Positions 26,300-36,500 of a stretch of DNA of 64,000 bases are shown here, piece after piece. The notes under the pieces were generated by a model that saw only the letters and a list, made by a program, of their open reading frames with translations, did not search any database and was not told where the DNA came from. Made by a program: the position numbers and the translations under genes. Each line of letters starts with the position of its first letter. The first letter of the stretch is position 1. Origin of the DNA: Aquimarina intermedia (GTDB lineage Bacteria; Bacteroidota; Bacteroidia; Flavobacteriales; Flavobacteriaceae); the NCBI RefSeq assembly GCF_008124785.1, contig NZ_VNHU01000004.1, forward strand, positions 124,001-188,000. The letters run 5' to 3'.

Positions 26300-27073
26300 T
26301 TAAGCAGTTACGGGTTTAGATGCTTCTCGTATAAGTGCCTTGGCTAGCACATCAATAGTGTCTATGACGAGAATGTTAGGATAGGCGATAGACAATACTT
26401 CCTTCAAAAGGGAGAATTCTGTACAACCCAAAATAATAGTTTGTACATCATTATTTAAATAAAAGCGCATAGCTTTATGTAGTAATTCTAACACCTCTGT
26501 ACGTAGTATAGTGGAGTTAGACTTAATGCCAAATACACTATTGTAAATCATATTATGAATGACCTCTTCTTGAAATTTTGGTGAAGGTAAAACAATCTCA
26601 AATCCACGGTGCTGTAACATAGCCGAATATAACTCTGATTTGAAAACACCATTACTCGACAGAATACCTATTTTAGAATTGAGAGGAACTTCCTGTATAC
26701 AAGATACACAGGCTTCTTCAACCATATTCACTAAATTTACTGGTTTTTCGTGTGTAGAAAGTCCCATTTTAACAGGTTCAAAAATTTGAGGGGCATGTGC
26801 CGTATTACAAGCTATACCTAACACTGTAGCTCCTGAATTTACCGCTATATGAACCATTTCTAATATTGCTTGAGCAGGATTAATAATGGTTTTATGTTCT
26901 AAGTATTGTGTTCTATCCACAACTTTAGATGGAAAACCAACATGTACAATTGAAAAGTGTTCCTGATCACGGGATGCTTCAGAAAAATGTATAACTCTCC
27001 TATGCAACTCTATTCCTGCTTCAGGTCCCATCCCACCAATAATGCCTATAATTTTATTTGTATTCAAGATCAA
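26300..27073 (-). CDS. Aspartate/glutamate racemase family protein in the NRPS cluster
   Basis: 257 residues. IIGIIGGMGPEAGIELHRRV opens the fold; GIACNTAHAPQIF (Cys about 89) and IILGCTEFSLL (Cys about 217) provide the two catalytic cysteines of cofactor-free Asp/Glu racemases. It is 5 bp upstream of the acylase gene, thus part of the cluster. None of the visible NRPS modules has an epimerisation domain, so a racemase could supply a free D-amino acid, such as D-Asp (or, with the asparagine synthetase at the other end, D-Asn). That role is inference; the substrate is not readable from the sequence. Confidence 0.88.
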   Translation of the reverse strand: MILNTNKIIGIIGGMGPEAGIELHRRVIHFSEASRDQEHFSIVHVGFPSKVVDRTQYLEHKTIINPAQAILEMVHIAVNSGATVLGIACNTAHAPQIFEPVKMGLSTHEKPVNLVNMVEEACVSCIQEVPLNSKIGILSSNGVFKSELYSAMLQHRGFEIVLPSPKFQEEVIHNMIYNSVFGIKSNSTILRTEVLELLHKAMRFYLNNDVQTIILGCTEFSLLKEVLSIAYPNILVIDTIDVLAKALIREASKPVTA

Positions 27074-27115
27074 TTATGTCTTTTAGATTAGTTTTATTAT
27101 CTGACTAGTAACGAG

Positions 27116-27720
27116 TATTCGCCAAACGGTTCTACGATAGCTGTAGCAATAGTTCTATAACCTCTATAAGGATTTCTTCCATGGCATACCAGTATAATAT
27201 CTATAGATCGCACCCCGCCTTTCCTATATGGGAAACTACCATATTATTGTTTTAGGCTTTTTCAATTACTTGATGTTCTTTTAGATAAATTTCAATTCCC
27301 TCCCTAAAGAAAGTGTTACTTATGATAAAATCTTTGGGTATATCATTTTCACGATCGGCGGTAGAGAATGAAATATTACCATGAATCTGCTATTGTCGTA
27401 TCTTCCTTCACAAGACAAGTTGTGATCGACAAATCATAGTTCTTATCCCCTAAATTCTACTATATAAAGATTCGTTATGTAATGCACATGATATTTGTTA
27501 CGATAAGAAGTAGAATGGTCAATATTCTTAATGGAATGATCTATTTCTGATCTGGGGCCATATCTAACCATATAAGTAATAGGAGACCTACCTAATCTGT
27601 CTACGAAGCTTTTAAAATCATTTACAACGTCCAAGTTGAAGTCATGAAAAAGTAGTGCACCATGTTTACTTAGTTATTATGAATGATACTTCTTCTTTAT
27701 TATTTTGATACCATTGAGAC
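27116..27720 (-). pseudogene. Wreck of a second TauD/SyrP-like dioxygenase gene
   Basis: Pieces in different minus-strand frames line up in order with the intact neighbour at 28008-28976. They read: QWYQNNKEEVSFIIT and, after a shift, KHGALLFHDFNLDVVNDF and FKSFVDRLGRSPITYMVRYG (27443-27660); then GNISFSTADRENDIPKDFI (about 27360); finally DIILVCHGRNPYRGYRTI (about 27180-27220), the distal iron-ligand and arginine block, ending in a stop near 27100. The central HxD/E segment is missing and there are several frameshifts. It was thus a paralogue, not a copy, of the intact gene. A 5' piece with LKEPLFIELASG near 27950-28000 may be its N-terminus. Confidence 0.7.
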
Positions 27721-28007
27721 AGTTTCGCATTAGGTCGACTGGGTTAACAGATCTAGAGTAGCTCCTTGGGAACTTGTAATTTGATAAATTTTAATCACCA
27801 GTTTTAAGCATGGGTGATTTTAAATCGATTTTACACATCATGTTTGCATACTTGACTATTTTTGAGCGCTATCCAACCATTCATTTGTATTAGCTAAGCA
27901 TTTGTTCAATAGAGGCATAATAAAACGGTTTACGTTTTTTTGAGAGCTCTGAACACCCACTTGCCAACTCAATAAACAGAGGCTCTTTTAACGGTGCTAG
28001 CTCAAAA
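27721..28007. other. Gap between dioxygenase genes; probable remnant sequence
   Basis: No intact gene. A minus-strand frame immediately after the intact dioxygenase stop reads LAPLKEPLFIELASGCSELS and a few dozen more codons to a stop near 27893, without a start codon. It resembles the N-terminal strand of the neighbouring TauD-like protein (KQGLPILIELDNF) and may be the displaced 5' end of the pseudogene. Confidence 0.4.
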
Positions 28008-28976
28008 TTAATTCCCCATGGTAACTAAAATAAGACGGTTTCCCGTATAAGAGTTTCTACCATGACATACAAGTTCATTATCTAAAATTAGCAGTTCATT
28101 TTTTTGCCAGACCGGATATAAAGTTTCTTTTTCAATGCTTTCAATAATTTCAGAAATCATTTGTTCATGTATTTCTTTTCCATCTCCAAAAGTCACATAC
28201 ATTGGATACTCTTTTGGTGATTCATAGAGCAATTGTAGTGTTTCGAAAACTTCTGTACCAAGGTGACTTGGATGAAATTGATCTATTTGATTGAACCATA
28301 CTTTTTCTCCGGTAATGTGGTGTTTAATAATTCCTTTTGAATTTTGGTAGAGTCGCAACGAATCGTCATTAAGCCATTCATATTTTATATGAGCTGTTAA
28401 ACAATATTGTTCCACTTCGTTTTTATCCTCTGTTTCAAAAGTATCTTTCCAAGAAGGCCCCATACCTTGACCTGAGTGTAAATTTCTTATATATGTAATT
28501 CCTCTTGATTCAATTTCTTCTATAATTGAAGGATTCATATTCTGTACAATAGTCCTACAATCTGCCAGTAAGGTTTCACCTCCCGTTATCGATGGCTCTA
28601 TACAACTGAAATAAAGTTTTTTAGGCCATTTAGAGGAGTATGACAACTCGTTATGCATGGTGATTTTCTGAGAGCTCTCATACTCGGTTGATGTGTAGAC
28701 CTTTCCTTGAAGTTTGGTTCTTGGTGAGTTTCCGTCTATATAATCTAAAAAATTATCAGATATACCGTTGGTGGCTTCTTGAAAAGAGTGTAACGAATCG
28801 ATAGCTATTCCGCTAAACTTAATAGCTCCTCTTTTGCTAAGAATTTTTTCAATATTCTCTTTATTTGTATTGTAGTATTCAATAAATCGAGGAACCGAAA
28901 AATTGTCCAATTCTATGAGAATGGGTAAACCTTGCTTTACTTCAATGTCTTGTATGTCGTTTATTTTCATGGTCAT
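28008..28976 (-). CDS. TauD/SyrP-like Fe(II)/2-oxoglutarate dioxygenase
   Basis: 322 residues. The facial triad is visible: ITMHNELSY (His108, Glu110; HxE instead of the commoner HxD) and LVCHGRNSYTGNR with distal His about 305 and the 2-oxoglutarate-binding Arg about 314. SCIEPSITGGETLLADCR is a typical TauD-family block. SyrP, AspH-like members of NRPS clusters beta-hydroxylate an amino acid, often Asp, while it is bound to a carrier domain; a tailoring hydroxylation is the likely role here. It follows the serine hydrolase gene after 39 bp. The first two codons (MTM) leave the start ambiguous by six bases. Confidence 0.85.
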   Translation of the reverse strand: MTMKINDIQDIEVKQGLPILIELDNFSVPRFIEYYNTNKENIEKILSKRGAIKFSGIAIDSLHSFQEATNGISDNFLDYIDGNSPRTKLQGKVYTSTEYESSQKITMHNELSYSSKWPKKLYFSCIEPSITGGETLLADCRTIVQNMNPSIIEEIESRGITYIRNLHSGQGMGPSWKDTFETEDKNEVEQYCLTAHIKYEWLNDDSLRLYQNSKGIIKHHITGEKVWFNQIDQFHPSHLGTEVFETLQLLYESPKEYPMYVTFGDGKEIHEQMISEIIESIEKETLYPVWQKNELLILDNELVCHGRNSYTGNRLILVTMGN

Positions 28977-29015
28977 TCTTTTTTGATAGTTATATTGTAT
29001 TACCCTTAACTATGA

Positions 29016-30347
29016 TTACTTATTGGAATATAGTTTCAATAAGTTATTGAAGGTTAATTCATCAACTTGTTCTAACCATCCCTTTAGCAAATCAATTACT
29101 TCTGGATCAATATTGTTACTGTTATTTGGAGTGACCGAACTAATGAATTTTTCACCACCTTCCGTACTATAGATGTTTCTAAGTTCAAAATAAGGACTTG
29201 GATATTGTAGAAAAGCATCATCTTTGAAAACTCTCCTCAAATTAAACTGAGTTGTAAGTTCGTCTATTTTAGAAATCATCATCCATCCTTCATCACTATT
29301 ACTCATATAAACAAATCCACGCTTGGTAATCGGTGAATAGAAAAATTCAGAACGAAACCCTGTATTTACCCCACTAAAGAAAGTAATAGTATCTTCTTCA
29401 GATTTTATTAAAAAAACCCCCAAACCAACTCCAAACTTTAATTCATCCGTGTCGGGTATAAAAGTTAGTTGTGTCTCAGAAGCAAGCATTTTCTGTTGCT
29501 GCTTCTCAGATAAATGGGCACCGGAGAAAGTATGGATTATTAATTGAGCAACATCCTTTGCGTTGGTGTGGCTACCTGAAGCAGGGATGGATTCCTTATT
29601 TTGAAGCCCTTCAAATTCCTTTCTATAGCTGGTATATCCCATGGCATGATGATTTTTAACTCGATTACCGAATAATCCGCCTCCATAGTTAAGGTATGTA
29701 TTGTTTAAATGGTATGGTTTGAGAATCATTTCTTCAACATAGTCCTCATAAGAAGAACCTAATATGGTACTTACAACCTCAGCCAGATAATGATATGCTT
29801 CTCCAGAATACGTAAATCCTGAGCCCGGATTAGCGACAAATTCTAACTTTTCAGGATCATTTTCTGTTGTCCAATTTTCCAAGCCTGCCGTATGACTTAA
29901 TAACATACGTGTCGTTAATGATTTGTATCGATCATCATAAGATAGCTCTGGATAATCCAAATATTGATGAACCGGAGTATCAAGGTCCATATTGCCCTGG
30001 TCCACAAGTCTATTAACCACATACACTAAAAACATTTTTGTTATTGAAGCGGCCTCAAATAACGTTTCATTGTCAACCGGCTTTTTCTTCTCAAGGTGAC
30101 TCCAACCATATTGTTGTGAATATACCACCTTGTTATCTTCAATAATCGCTATGGAAACTCCCGGAATTCCTATTCTGTTTCGCATAGTGTTTATTTCTGC
30201 GTCAAAATTTACGTCACTAATTAGAGTTCCATTAGATTTAAAAGATTGTTCTGTTTGTGCATCTAGAGGTACTATTATTAATAATAGACCAATAGTACAC
30301 AAGAGTAGTTTATTCAAATTAATTTTCTTTATTCTATATTTTTTCAT
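29016..30347 (-). CDS. Serine hydrolase, beta-lactamase class C / peptidase S12 type
   Basis: 443 residues with an N-terminal signal peptide (hydrophobic 14-29, cleavage near DAQ), so periplasmic. FEAASITKMFLVY provides the SxxK pair (Ser101, Lys104), FTYSGEAYHYLAEV the Tyr about 180, and LLSHTAGLENW is the usual S12 block. A C-terminal region of about 90 residues beyond the catalytic fold has no obvious membrane helices. It is not a resistance lactamase by context: the gene lies 25 bp after the peptidase-exporter fusion, whose N-terminal domain is of the same family, suggesting a second peptide- or ester-cleaving step during maturation. Its substrate is unknown. Confidence 0.85.
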   Translation of the reverse strand: MKKYRIKKINLNKLLLCTIGLLLIIVPLDAQTEQSFKSNGTLISDVNFDAEINTMRNRIGIPGVSIAIIEDNKVVYSQQYGWSHLEKKKPVDNETLFEAASITKMFLVYVVNRLVDQGNMDLDTPVHQYLDYPELSYDDRYKSLTTRMLLSHTAGLENWTTENDPEKLEFVANPGSGFTYSGEAYHYLAEVVSTILGSSYEDYVEEMILKPYHLNNTYLNYGGGLFGNRVKNHHAMGYTSYRKEFEGLQNKESIPASGSHTNAKDVAQLIIHTFSGAHLSEKQQQKMLASETQLTFIPDTDELKFGVGLGVFLIKSEEDTITFFSGVNTGFRSEFFYSPITKRGFVYMSNSDEGWMMISKIDELTTQFNLRRVFKDDAFLQYPSPYFELRNIYSTEGGEKFISSVTPNNSNNIDPEVIDLLKGWLEQVDELTFNNLLKLYSNK

Positions 30348-30372
30348 GATATATGTTTTTTAAAAATTAGTT

Positions 30373-33300
30373 TTATTTATCAAGTATTTCAACAGTATTC
30401 TTTGACCAATTTGGTAGTTGATAATCTACCAGCATACCTCTTTCCATTTTCATTAATCTATCTGCTACATCAAAATAATGATCGTCATGCGTAATTACAA
30501 TTATCATTTTGCCTTGACGTTTCATATCCGGGAGTAAATTTCGGTAGAAAAACTTTCTATATTCTGGGTCTTGATCGGCCGCCCATTCATCAAATAAATA
30601 AATTGGGGAATCTTCTAAAAAACAATTCAAAAGTGCTAGTCTTTTACGTTGCCCAGACGATAAATTTAAAGTAGAATATTTATTTTCATCGGTTACATAA
30701 ACCTTATCATTCAGATCAAATAGCTCAACATACCGTTCGAACTTTGCTTTATGTTTTTGGAAATCCACATTATATAGTTTCTCAAAAAGATATGTAGGGT
30801 TGAAAACGGCAGAGAGATATTCGCTTAATTGACCGTCTTCAATTTTCTTCCCATTTAAAGAAATATGTCCGCTATCAGGTAAGTACAACCCTGTTAGCAA
30901 CTTTGCCAATGTGGTTTTTCCACTTCCATTACCACCCACGATAAAAAGGATTTCTCCTACATTAATTTTAAGGTTAATTGGTCCAATCGAAAAATTACTA
31001 GTATGATCATCATCACCTTTATATTGAAAGGTAATATCGTTAAGTGTCATATCAAGTAATGGATTCAATTTAGGAACTATAGGGGTATCTGTATTTAATT
31101 TCGTCGGAATATCTTCAATAAATTCTTTGATACGATTCCAGGAAACTGAGATTTGCAAAATTTGTGGAATTGCCTGTAAAAGTGTATTAATAGGTCCTAT
31201 TAAATACAATAGGATCATAACGAAACTTATAATAGCGTAATTTTTGACATTCGGAAAGAATTCCGAAATTCCGAAGGCAGCAAAGCCCAATAACAAAACA
31301 AGTAATAGCTCTGCAACAAGAGATACATCGTAAGATTTAATAGAAGAAATGTTTTGTTTTTCTCTAAAACGATTTGCACTGGAGGAAATATCATCTTTAT
31401 ATTCTAGTTTTTTAATACGACTCATACTAATTTCCTTGTATCCATCTATGATACCACTAACTAACCTCATAAATACATTTTTTTCACTACGCGCTTCTTC
31501 TACGTAATTTTTGGTTGTATACACAAGAAAGTAACTTAATCCGGATAGAAATATCATCACTGATATAGTAATTATAGTCGCCCAAGGTTCTATGGATGCT
31601 AAATAAATGAATCCTCCTACTGCAGTAATGATACTTGTAATAAATCCTAAAAAAACGGTTGCAGAGTTTCCTATGACATTGGTATCGTCAGTTAATGTAG
31701 TATACACCCGGCCACGGCTAATTTTTTCGAAATCATGATAGGTTGTCTTAAAGATTTTATCAACTATTTGTACTCGTAGATCATATACTGTTTCATTGGT
31801 GAGTTCAATAAGGTTTGTTTGTACAAACTTTCTTCCAAGTAGATAAATACCAAGTACCAGTAGGTAGTAAAATGCGAAGTAATAGAACTCTTTATCCGAA
31901 TTTATTGCTGAAGTAACCAGCATTATAACCGCAATACCAGATAAACCTGTTAAAATACTAATAACAAAGACCTGAGGAAGTTTCTTTTTGAATTTATCCG
32001 TTTCAGGAAAAAACAGATTCAAAATATAAGTAATCATACTCAAAGAAATTGCTATAAGAATTAGTATGATCATCCACTCAAAACTTTGAGGAGCCCATAT
32101 TTTTATAGAATCCCAATCAAAACCGGCTAATGCTTCTGGGTATAAATAGATTCCATAGAGATAAGGTACCAGAACCAGCATCATAATGAATATATGTCTT
32201 ATTTTCTTTAAGCTAGCTTTTTCATATTTACGATATCTTAATACTATCTGGCTGAGATTTATTAATAGATAAATTAAAACTGCTAAACAATAGAAAGCTA
32301 GAACTATGGAAGCAATGGTGAAGCTAGAATCTATACCACTATCAGGATTAAAATCTCTTTCTACTTTCTTTCCTTTTATTATGGATAAAACGTTATTAGC
32401 AATGCTATTTGTATAACTGCTGTTTGAATTTGTTAAAACAGCAATTGCATTCTGAGTGTCCTTATTTATATTTATATAGGAACTATAATTTGGGTTTAAA
32501 CCGGAGTGATATAATTCGTTTGAGCCATCCAAGGAAACATTCCAGCCTCCCGCGTAAGAGGACATATCATGCAGCGGAACTCGTGTATCTCTCTCATGAC
32601 TTTTTTCAATAATTTTAGTTAAGGAACTTTCAGTTGGATTAATTTGATAACGCATCCATTTTGAAACGTCCACAGCGTTAGAAATTACATAACCTGCGGC
32701 GTTATTTCCTTTGTAGGGCGGCGCTATAAAAAGACGTGGTTCAAAAAAACTAATTTTATATCCTTTAGACATAGCATTGTCGCTTTCGGGAATACCGATA
32801 GAGGTATTTGTAAGATGTAATGGTTGGAATACATGCTCTGTAAGATAAGTTTCAAAGTCCTTGTTACTAACCTTTTCAATTATTAAAGCCAGAATATCAT
32901 AATTTATAGTTGCATATTCATACGCTTCTCCTGGTAGGTGGTCTAATTTTTGATCAATTAAAACTCTTACGGTTCTATCCAGGGCATCGTCTTGATTTGT
33001 TTCAGGAATTTTAGATAAGGTTTCCCAAGGAATTCCACTAGTGTGATACAATAGGTCTTTTACCTTTACTTTTACAATACTGTCTTTATACCTCACACGA
33101 AACCACGGTATATAGCTAGAAACAGAAGCTTCCAGATCGACACTTTTATCTTCCACTAAACTAAGGAGTGCCAAAGCCGTAAATGCTTTACTATTTGAAC
33201 CCAACTCAAATCGAGTGTTCTTAGTAACCGGCTCATTTGAGTCTATATTAGCCAAACCATAGGTTCTTATATGTTCCTGTCCCTTATGAAAAATTACCAG

Positions 33301-33474
33301 GCTCAGTCCTGGAATTTTACCTTCCTCCATCATAGTTGTAACCTCCTCATCAATAGAAGCTATCATTTTAGGGTTTAATTGTAGATTGCTTTGAGAAAAT
33401 AAGGAAGTTACCATCAATAAAGAAGTTCCTAATGATACTAACGTGCTAATAATTGTACTTTTTATCATAATCAT
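30373..33474 (-). CDS. Serine peptidase (S12) fused to a cyclic-peptide ABC exporter (ZmaM/PvdE-like)
   Basis: 1033 residues in three parts. A signal-anchored S12 domain (about 30-370) has FELGSNSKAFTALALL (SxxK, Ser93/Lys96), LLYHTSGIPW and EYATINYDI (Tyr about 187). Three transmembrane helices follow (about 385-490). Then comes a full ABC half-transporter: membrane domain about 500-760, and a nucleotide-binding domain with GGNGSGKTTLAKLL (about 850), LSSGQRKRLALL and IYLFDEWAADQDPEYR (about 966); the last block is characteristic of PvdE/SyrD-type cyclic peptide exporters. Fusions of a ClbP/XcnG-type prodrug peptidase to an ABC exporter are known from zwittermicin (ZmaM). The likely job is export plus cleavage of the NRPS product. 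Confidence 0.9.
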   Translation of the reverse strand: MIMIKSTIISTLVSLGTSLLMVTSLFSQSNLQLNPKMIASIDEEVTTMMEEGKIPGLSLVIFHKGQEHIRTYGLANIDSNEPVTKNTRFELGSNSKAFTALALLSLVEDKSVDLEASVSSYIPWFRVRYKDSIVKVKVKDLLYHTSGIPWETLSKIPETNQDDALDRTVRVLIDQKLDHLPGEAYEYATINYDILALIIEKVSNKDFETYLTEHVFQPLHLTNTSIGIPESDNAMSKGYKISFFEPRLFIAPPYKGNNAAGYVISNAVDVSKWMRYQINPTESSLTKIIEKSHERDTRVPLHDMSSYAGGWNVSLDGSNELYHSGLNPNYSSYININKDTQNAIAVLTNSNSSYTNSIANNVLSIIKGKKVERDFNPDSGIDSSFTIASIVLAFYCLAVLIYLLINLSQIVLRYRKYEKASLKKIRHIFIMMLVLVPYLYGIYLYPEALAGFDWDSIKIWAPQSFEWMIILILIAISLSMITYILNLFFPETDKFKKKLPQVFVISILTGLSGIAVIMLVTSAINSDKEFYYFAFYYLLVLGIYLLGRKFVQTNLIELTNETVYDLRVQIVDKIFKTTYHDFEKISRGRVYTTLTDDTNVIGNSATVFLGFITSIITAVGGFIYLASIEPWATIITISVMIFLSGLSYFLVYTTKNYVEEARSEKNVFMRLVSGIIDGYKEISMSRIKKLEYKDDISSSANRFREKQNISSIKSYDVSLVAELLLVLLLGFAAFGISEFFPNVKNYAIISFVMILLYLIGPINTLLQAIPQILQISVSWNRIKEFIEDIPTKLNTDTPIVPKLNPLLDMTLNDITFQYKGDDDHTSNFSIGPINLKINVGEILFIVGGNGSGKTTLAKLLTGLYLPDSGHISLNGKKIEDGQLSEYLSAVFNPTYLFEKLYNVDFQKHKAKFERYVELFDLNDKVYVTDENKYSTLNLSSGQRKRLALLNCFLEDSPIYLFDEWAADQDPEYRKFFYRNLLPDMKRQGKMIIVITHDDHYFDVADRLMKMERGMLVDYQLPNWSKNTVEILDK

Positions 33475-33476
33475 AA

Positions 33477-33502
33477 ATTGAGAATATAATTGGATATTCG
33501 TG
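33477..33502. repeat. Duplicated 3' flank, copy 2 (after NRPS4)
   Basis: A 26-bp stretch downstream of the NRPS4 stop matches 21 of 26 bases of the stretch at 37770-37795 downstream of the docking-thioesterase gene. Both lie in the short gap after a thioesterase-encoding 3' end, which shows that the flank was duplicated together with the gene. Confidence 0.6.
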
Positions 33503-33557
33503 TGAATATTATTTTTAACTGAAAGAAAATTAAACTATCATACTTTTGTATATCTGA

Positions 33558-36500
33558 CTAGTTGTTAACTGCTACAGTTAAAGCCTTAATGATGGTATCA
33601 CCTACTTGACATACATATGGAGGAGTCATGATACTCATATGATCACTATGGTCTACTATTTTCGTTTGAATGTATAAATCTAAAGATGTATTGAATTTTG
33701 TCAACGAATCACCAGCCTTCAAATAGGTAATCGGAGATCTAATTGAGTTGATTAACCTGAAGGAATTTACCGCGAAATCGATAGATCTAATAGTATTTAC
33801 AGCCCGAAATATTTCATCTGTACAATTATTTCTAGCGTATAAGTAGTCTCCTAAATACTCAGGGATTAAGGTCTTTATCTCTTCTAATTTTGATTCTTTG
33901 ATCGATAGAGTTTTACAGTAGTTCCACACATCTGTAATGGTAGAAAAGGTTTTAGTGTCATCAAATTTTTCTAAATAATATTTAGCTAGAGCAACTTCGG
34001 AAGTGATCGTAAACTCCAATGCTTGATTTGCTATACCATCAAATTGCTCATTATCATAAAACGTATCGATCATTATTACTTGAACAAATATATCAGTTAC
34101 TAATTCCATCTGTCTAGTAATCTCGTAAGCAATTAATCCACCAGTACTCCACCCTATTATCTTATATTCTCCTTCGGTCTGAATTTTCATTATTTTCAGA
34201 ATATATTCTGAAGCAATCTCTGAAATGTTAAGAGGTTGAGGCTCCAGCGAGTCTGAAGAGTTATAATGAAGCGCATAACAATTGTAATCTTTTAGCTTTT
34301 TTACCAGATCTAAATATCCTTGTACCTCACCCGTACCATCATGTATAAAAAATAAGTTATCCTTATCCTTACCTGCATTATACAACAACAGTATATCAGT
34401 ATCATCCAGTTTTTTATTTTCAGAATAACGTTCAATTTTTACTGCTAACTCACGTATGGTGGGAGCCATAAATAAATCCAGAAGAGGTATGTCCACTTGA
34501 ATTTTTTCTGAAATTAAATGAAGCATCCGAATGGCTAAGATAGAATGTCCGCCAAGTGAGAAAAAATTTTTATCCGTTCCTATTAGATCATTAGACAGGT
34601 TTAAAATTTCTGACCAAATAGCAACCAATTGATGCTCTACTTTTGAGCTGGGAGCAATACATTCCGCATCCAGTTCTATAGCCGGTTCTGGAAATTCTTT
34701 TCGGTCCACTTTTCCCGTAAGCGTCATAGGAAATTCACTCATATGTACGTAAAACAGTGGAACCATATAATTAGGTAGTCGCATAGCGATATAATTTCTT
34801 AATACCTCAGCTTTAATCTTTGTTTCCGATAAATAGTACGCTGACAACTGTTTTGAATCTCCGGTTCCATGTGCTATTACAATAACATCACTAACTTCGC
34901 TGTGTCCTGATAATACCTTTTCTATCTCGCCCAGTTCAACTCTATAACCCCTTATTTTTATTTGATTATCACTTCTTCCACAAAAAACGATGCTCCCATC
35001 ACCCAACCATTTTCCCAAATCACCTGTTTTATATAAATAACTGTTTTCCTCAAAAGGATTATCAATAAACTTTTCTTGGGTTAGCTGTTTATTATTCACA
35101 TATCTCTTGGCTAGACCATTTCCACCTATACAAATCTCGCCCACTACTCCTAGCGGAACCAACCTATTATGTGGGTTCAAAATATAAACCGTCCTATTTT
35201 GAATGGGTTTACCAATATGTGAGGCTTTTTCACAACTATTAACTTCATGATAGGTTGCGCAGACTGTGGTTTCTGAAGGACCATAGGTATTGTATATTTT
35301 TACTTTTTCAATGATCTTGGTAACATATGATGGTAGCAAAACATCCCCTCCACTTATCACAGCCCTAAGAGAGGTATATTTTTCGAAGTTTTTGTTTAGT
35401 TCATTTAATACAAGTGGTGTAGTACTTAACAGTGTTGCTTGATTCGAGATGATACATTCATCTAGCTTGATTATATCGAAATGATTCCCAGGCACGATCG
35501 CCAAGTGTCCACCCGTAATAAGAATAGGAAATATCTCTTCAATCGATGTGTCAAAAGATAATTTTGATTGCTGAATAACAACGTCATTTTGCTTAAGTGA
35601 AAAATAATTCTTGAAGGTTAGTGCATAATCGAGAATCGACTTATGCTGATGCAAAATACCTTTTGGCAAACCGGTGCTTCCCGAAGTATATATTATATAA
35701 GCATCATCTTCTACAAAAACCGTCGGTAAATCTTTAGGATTGGTACCCTTTTCACTCTTATTTAAAAACTTCTTCCTAATATCTATTTTAATGCAAGGCA
35801 GTCTTTCAATTTTATTGGCAGCATTAGCATACAAAATATATTGAATATTGGCATCGGTAACAATCGTATTTAAGCGATCTTCGGACCATTCAATATCTAA
35901 TGGTACATAGATAGCTCCAAGCTTTAATGCTGCTAATAAAGTAATAACAGCCTCTATAGACCGACTCATATAAATGCCAACTACGATTCCTTTTTTGATC
36001 TCTGTACTATCGTGTAAAAATATGGCTGTATTGACTAGCTGTTGTTGTAAATCCAGATATGTTAAGGTGGAATTATGACAACTAACAGCAATTTTATTAG
36101 GACTATAAATGCACTGTCTTTCTATTACATCTATGATAGTTCCTGAGACAGGATAGGTTTTTATAGGCAAATTAAATTCATATAACAACGTCTTCTTTTG
36201 TTTTGCTGTAAGCACACAAATGTCTTGAAGCAAAATCGCCGAATTGTTTATAACTTGATCAATTATTTTTTCATAATATTGAATAAATCTTCTACAGGTT
36301 GATTCTTTAAATAGGACCGTGCTATATTCTAAGTCAAACTGAATTTCCTTGGCTGTTTCTACTACGTTTAAACATAAATCAAACTTAGCGACATTATAGT
36401 GAATATCAGCTCCTACCTGTTCCTCCTTGCTTTTCTTCTCAAATGAATTCGTTGAATCCAAAGACTGATTAAAAGAAAAGAAAATATCGAATAACGGATT

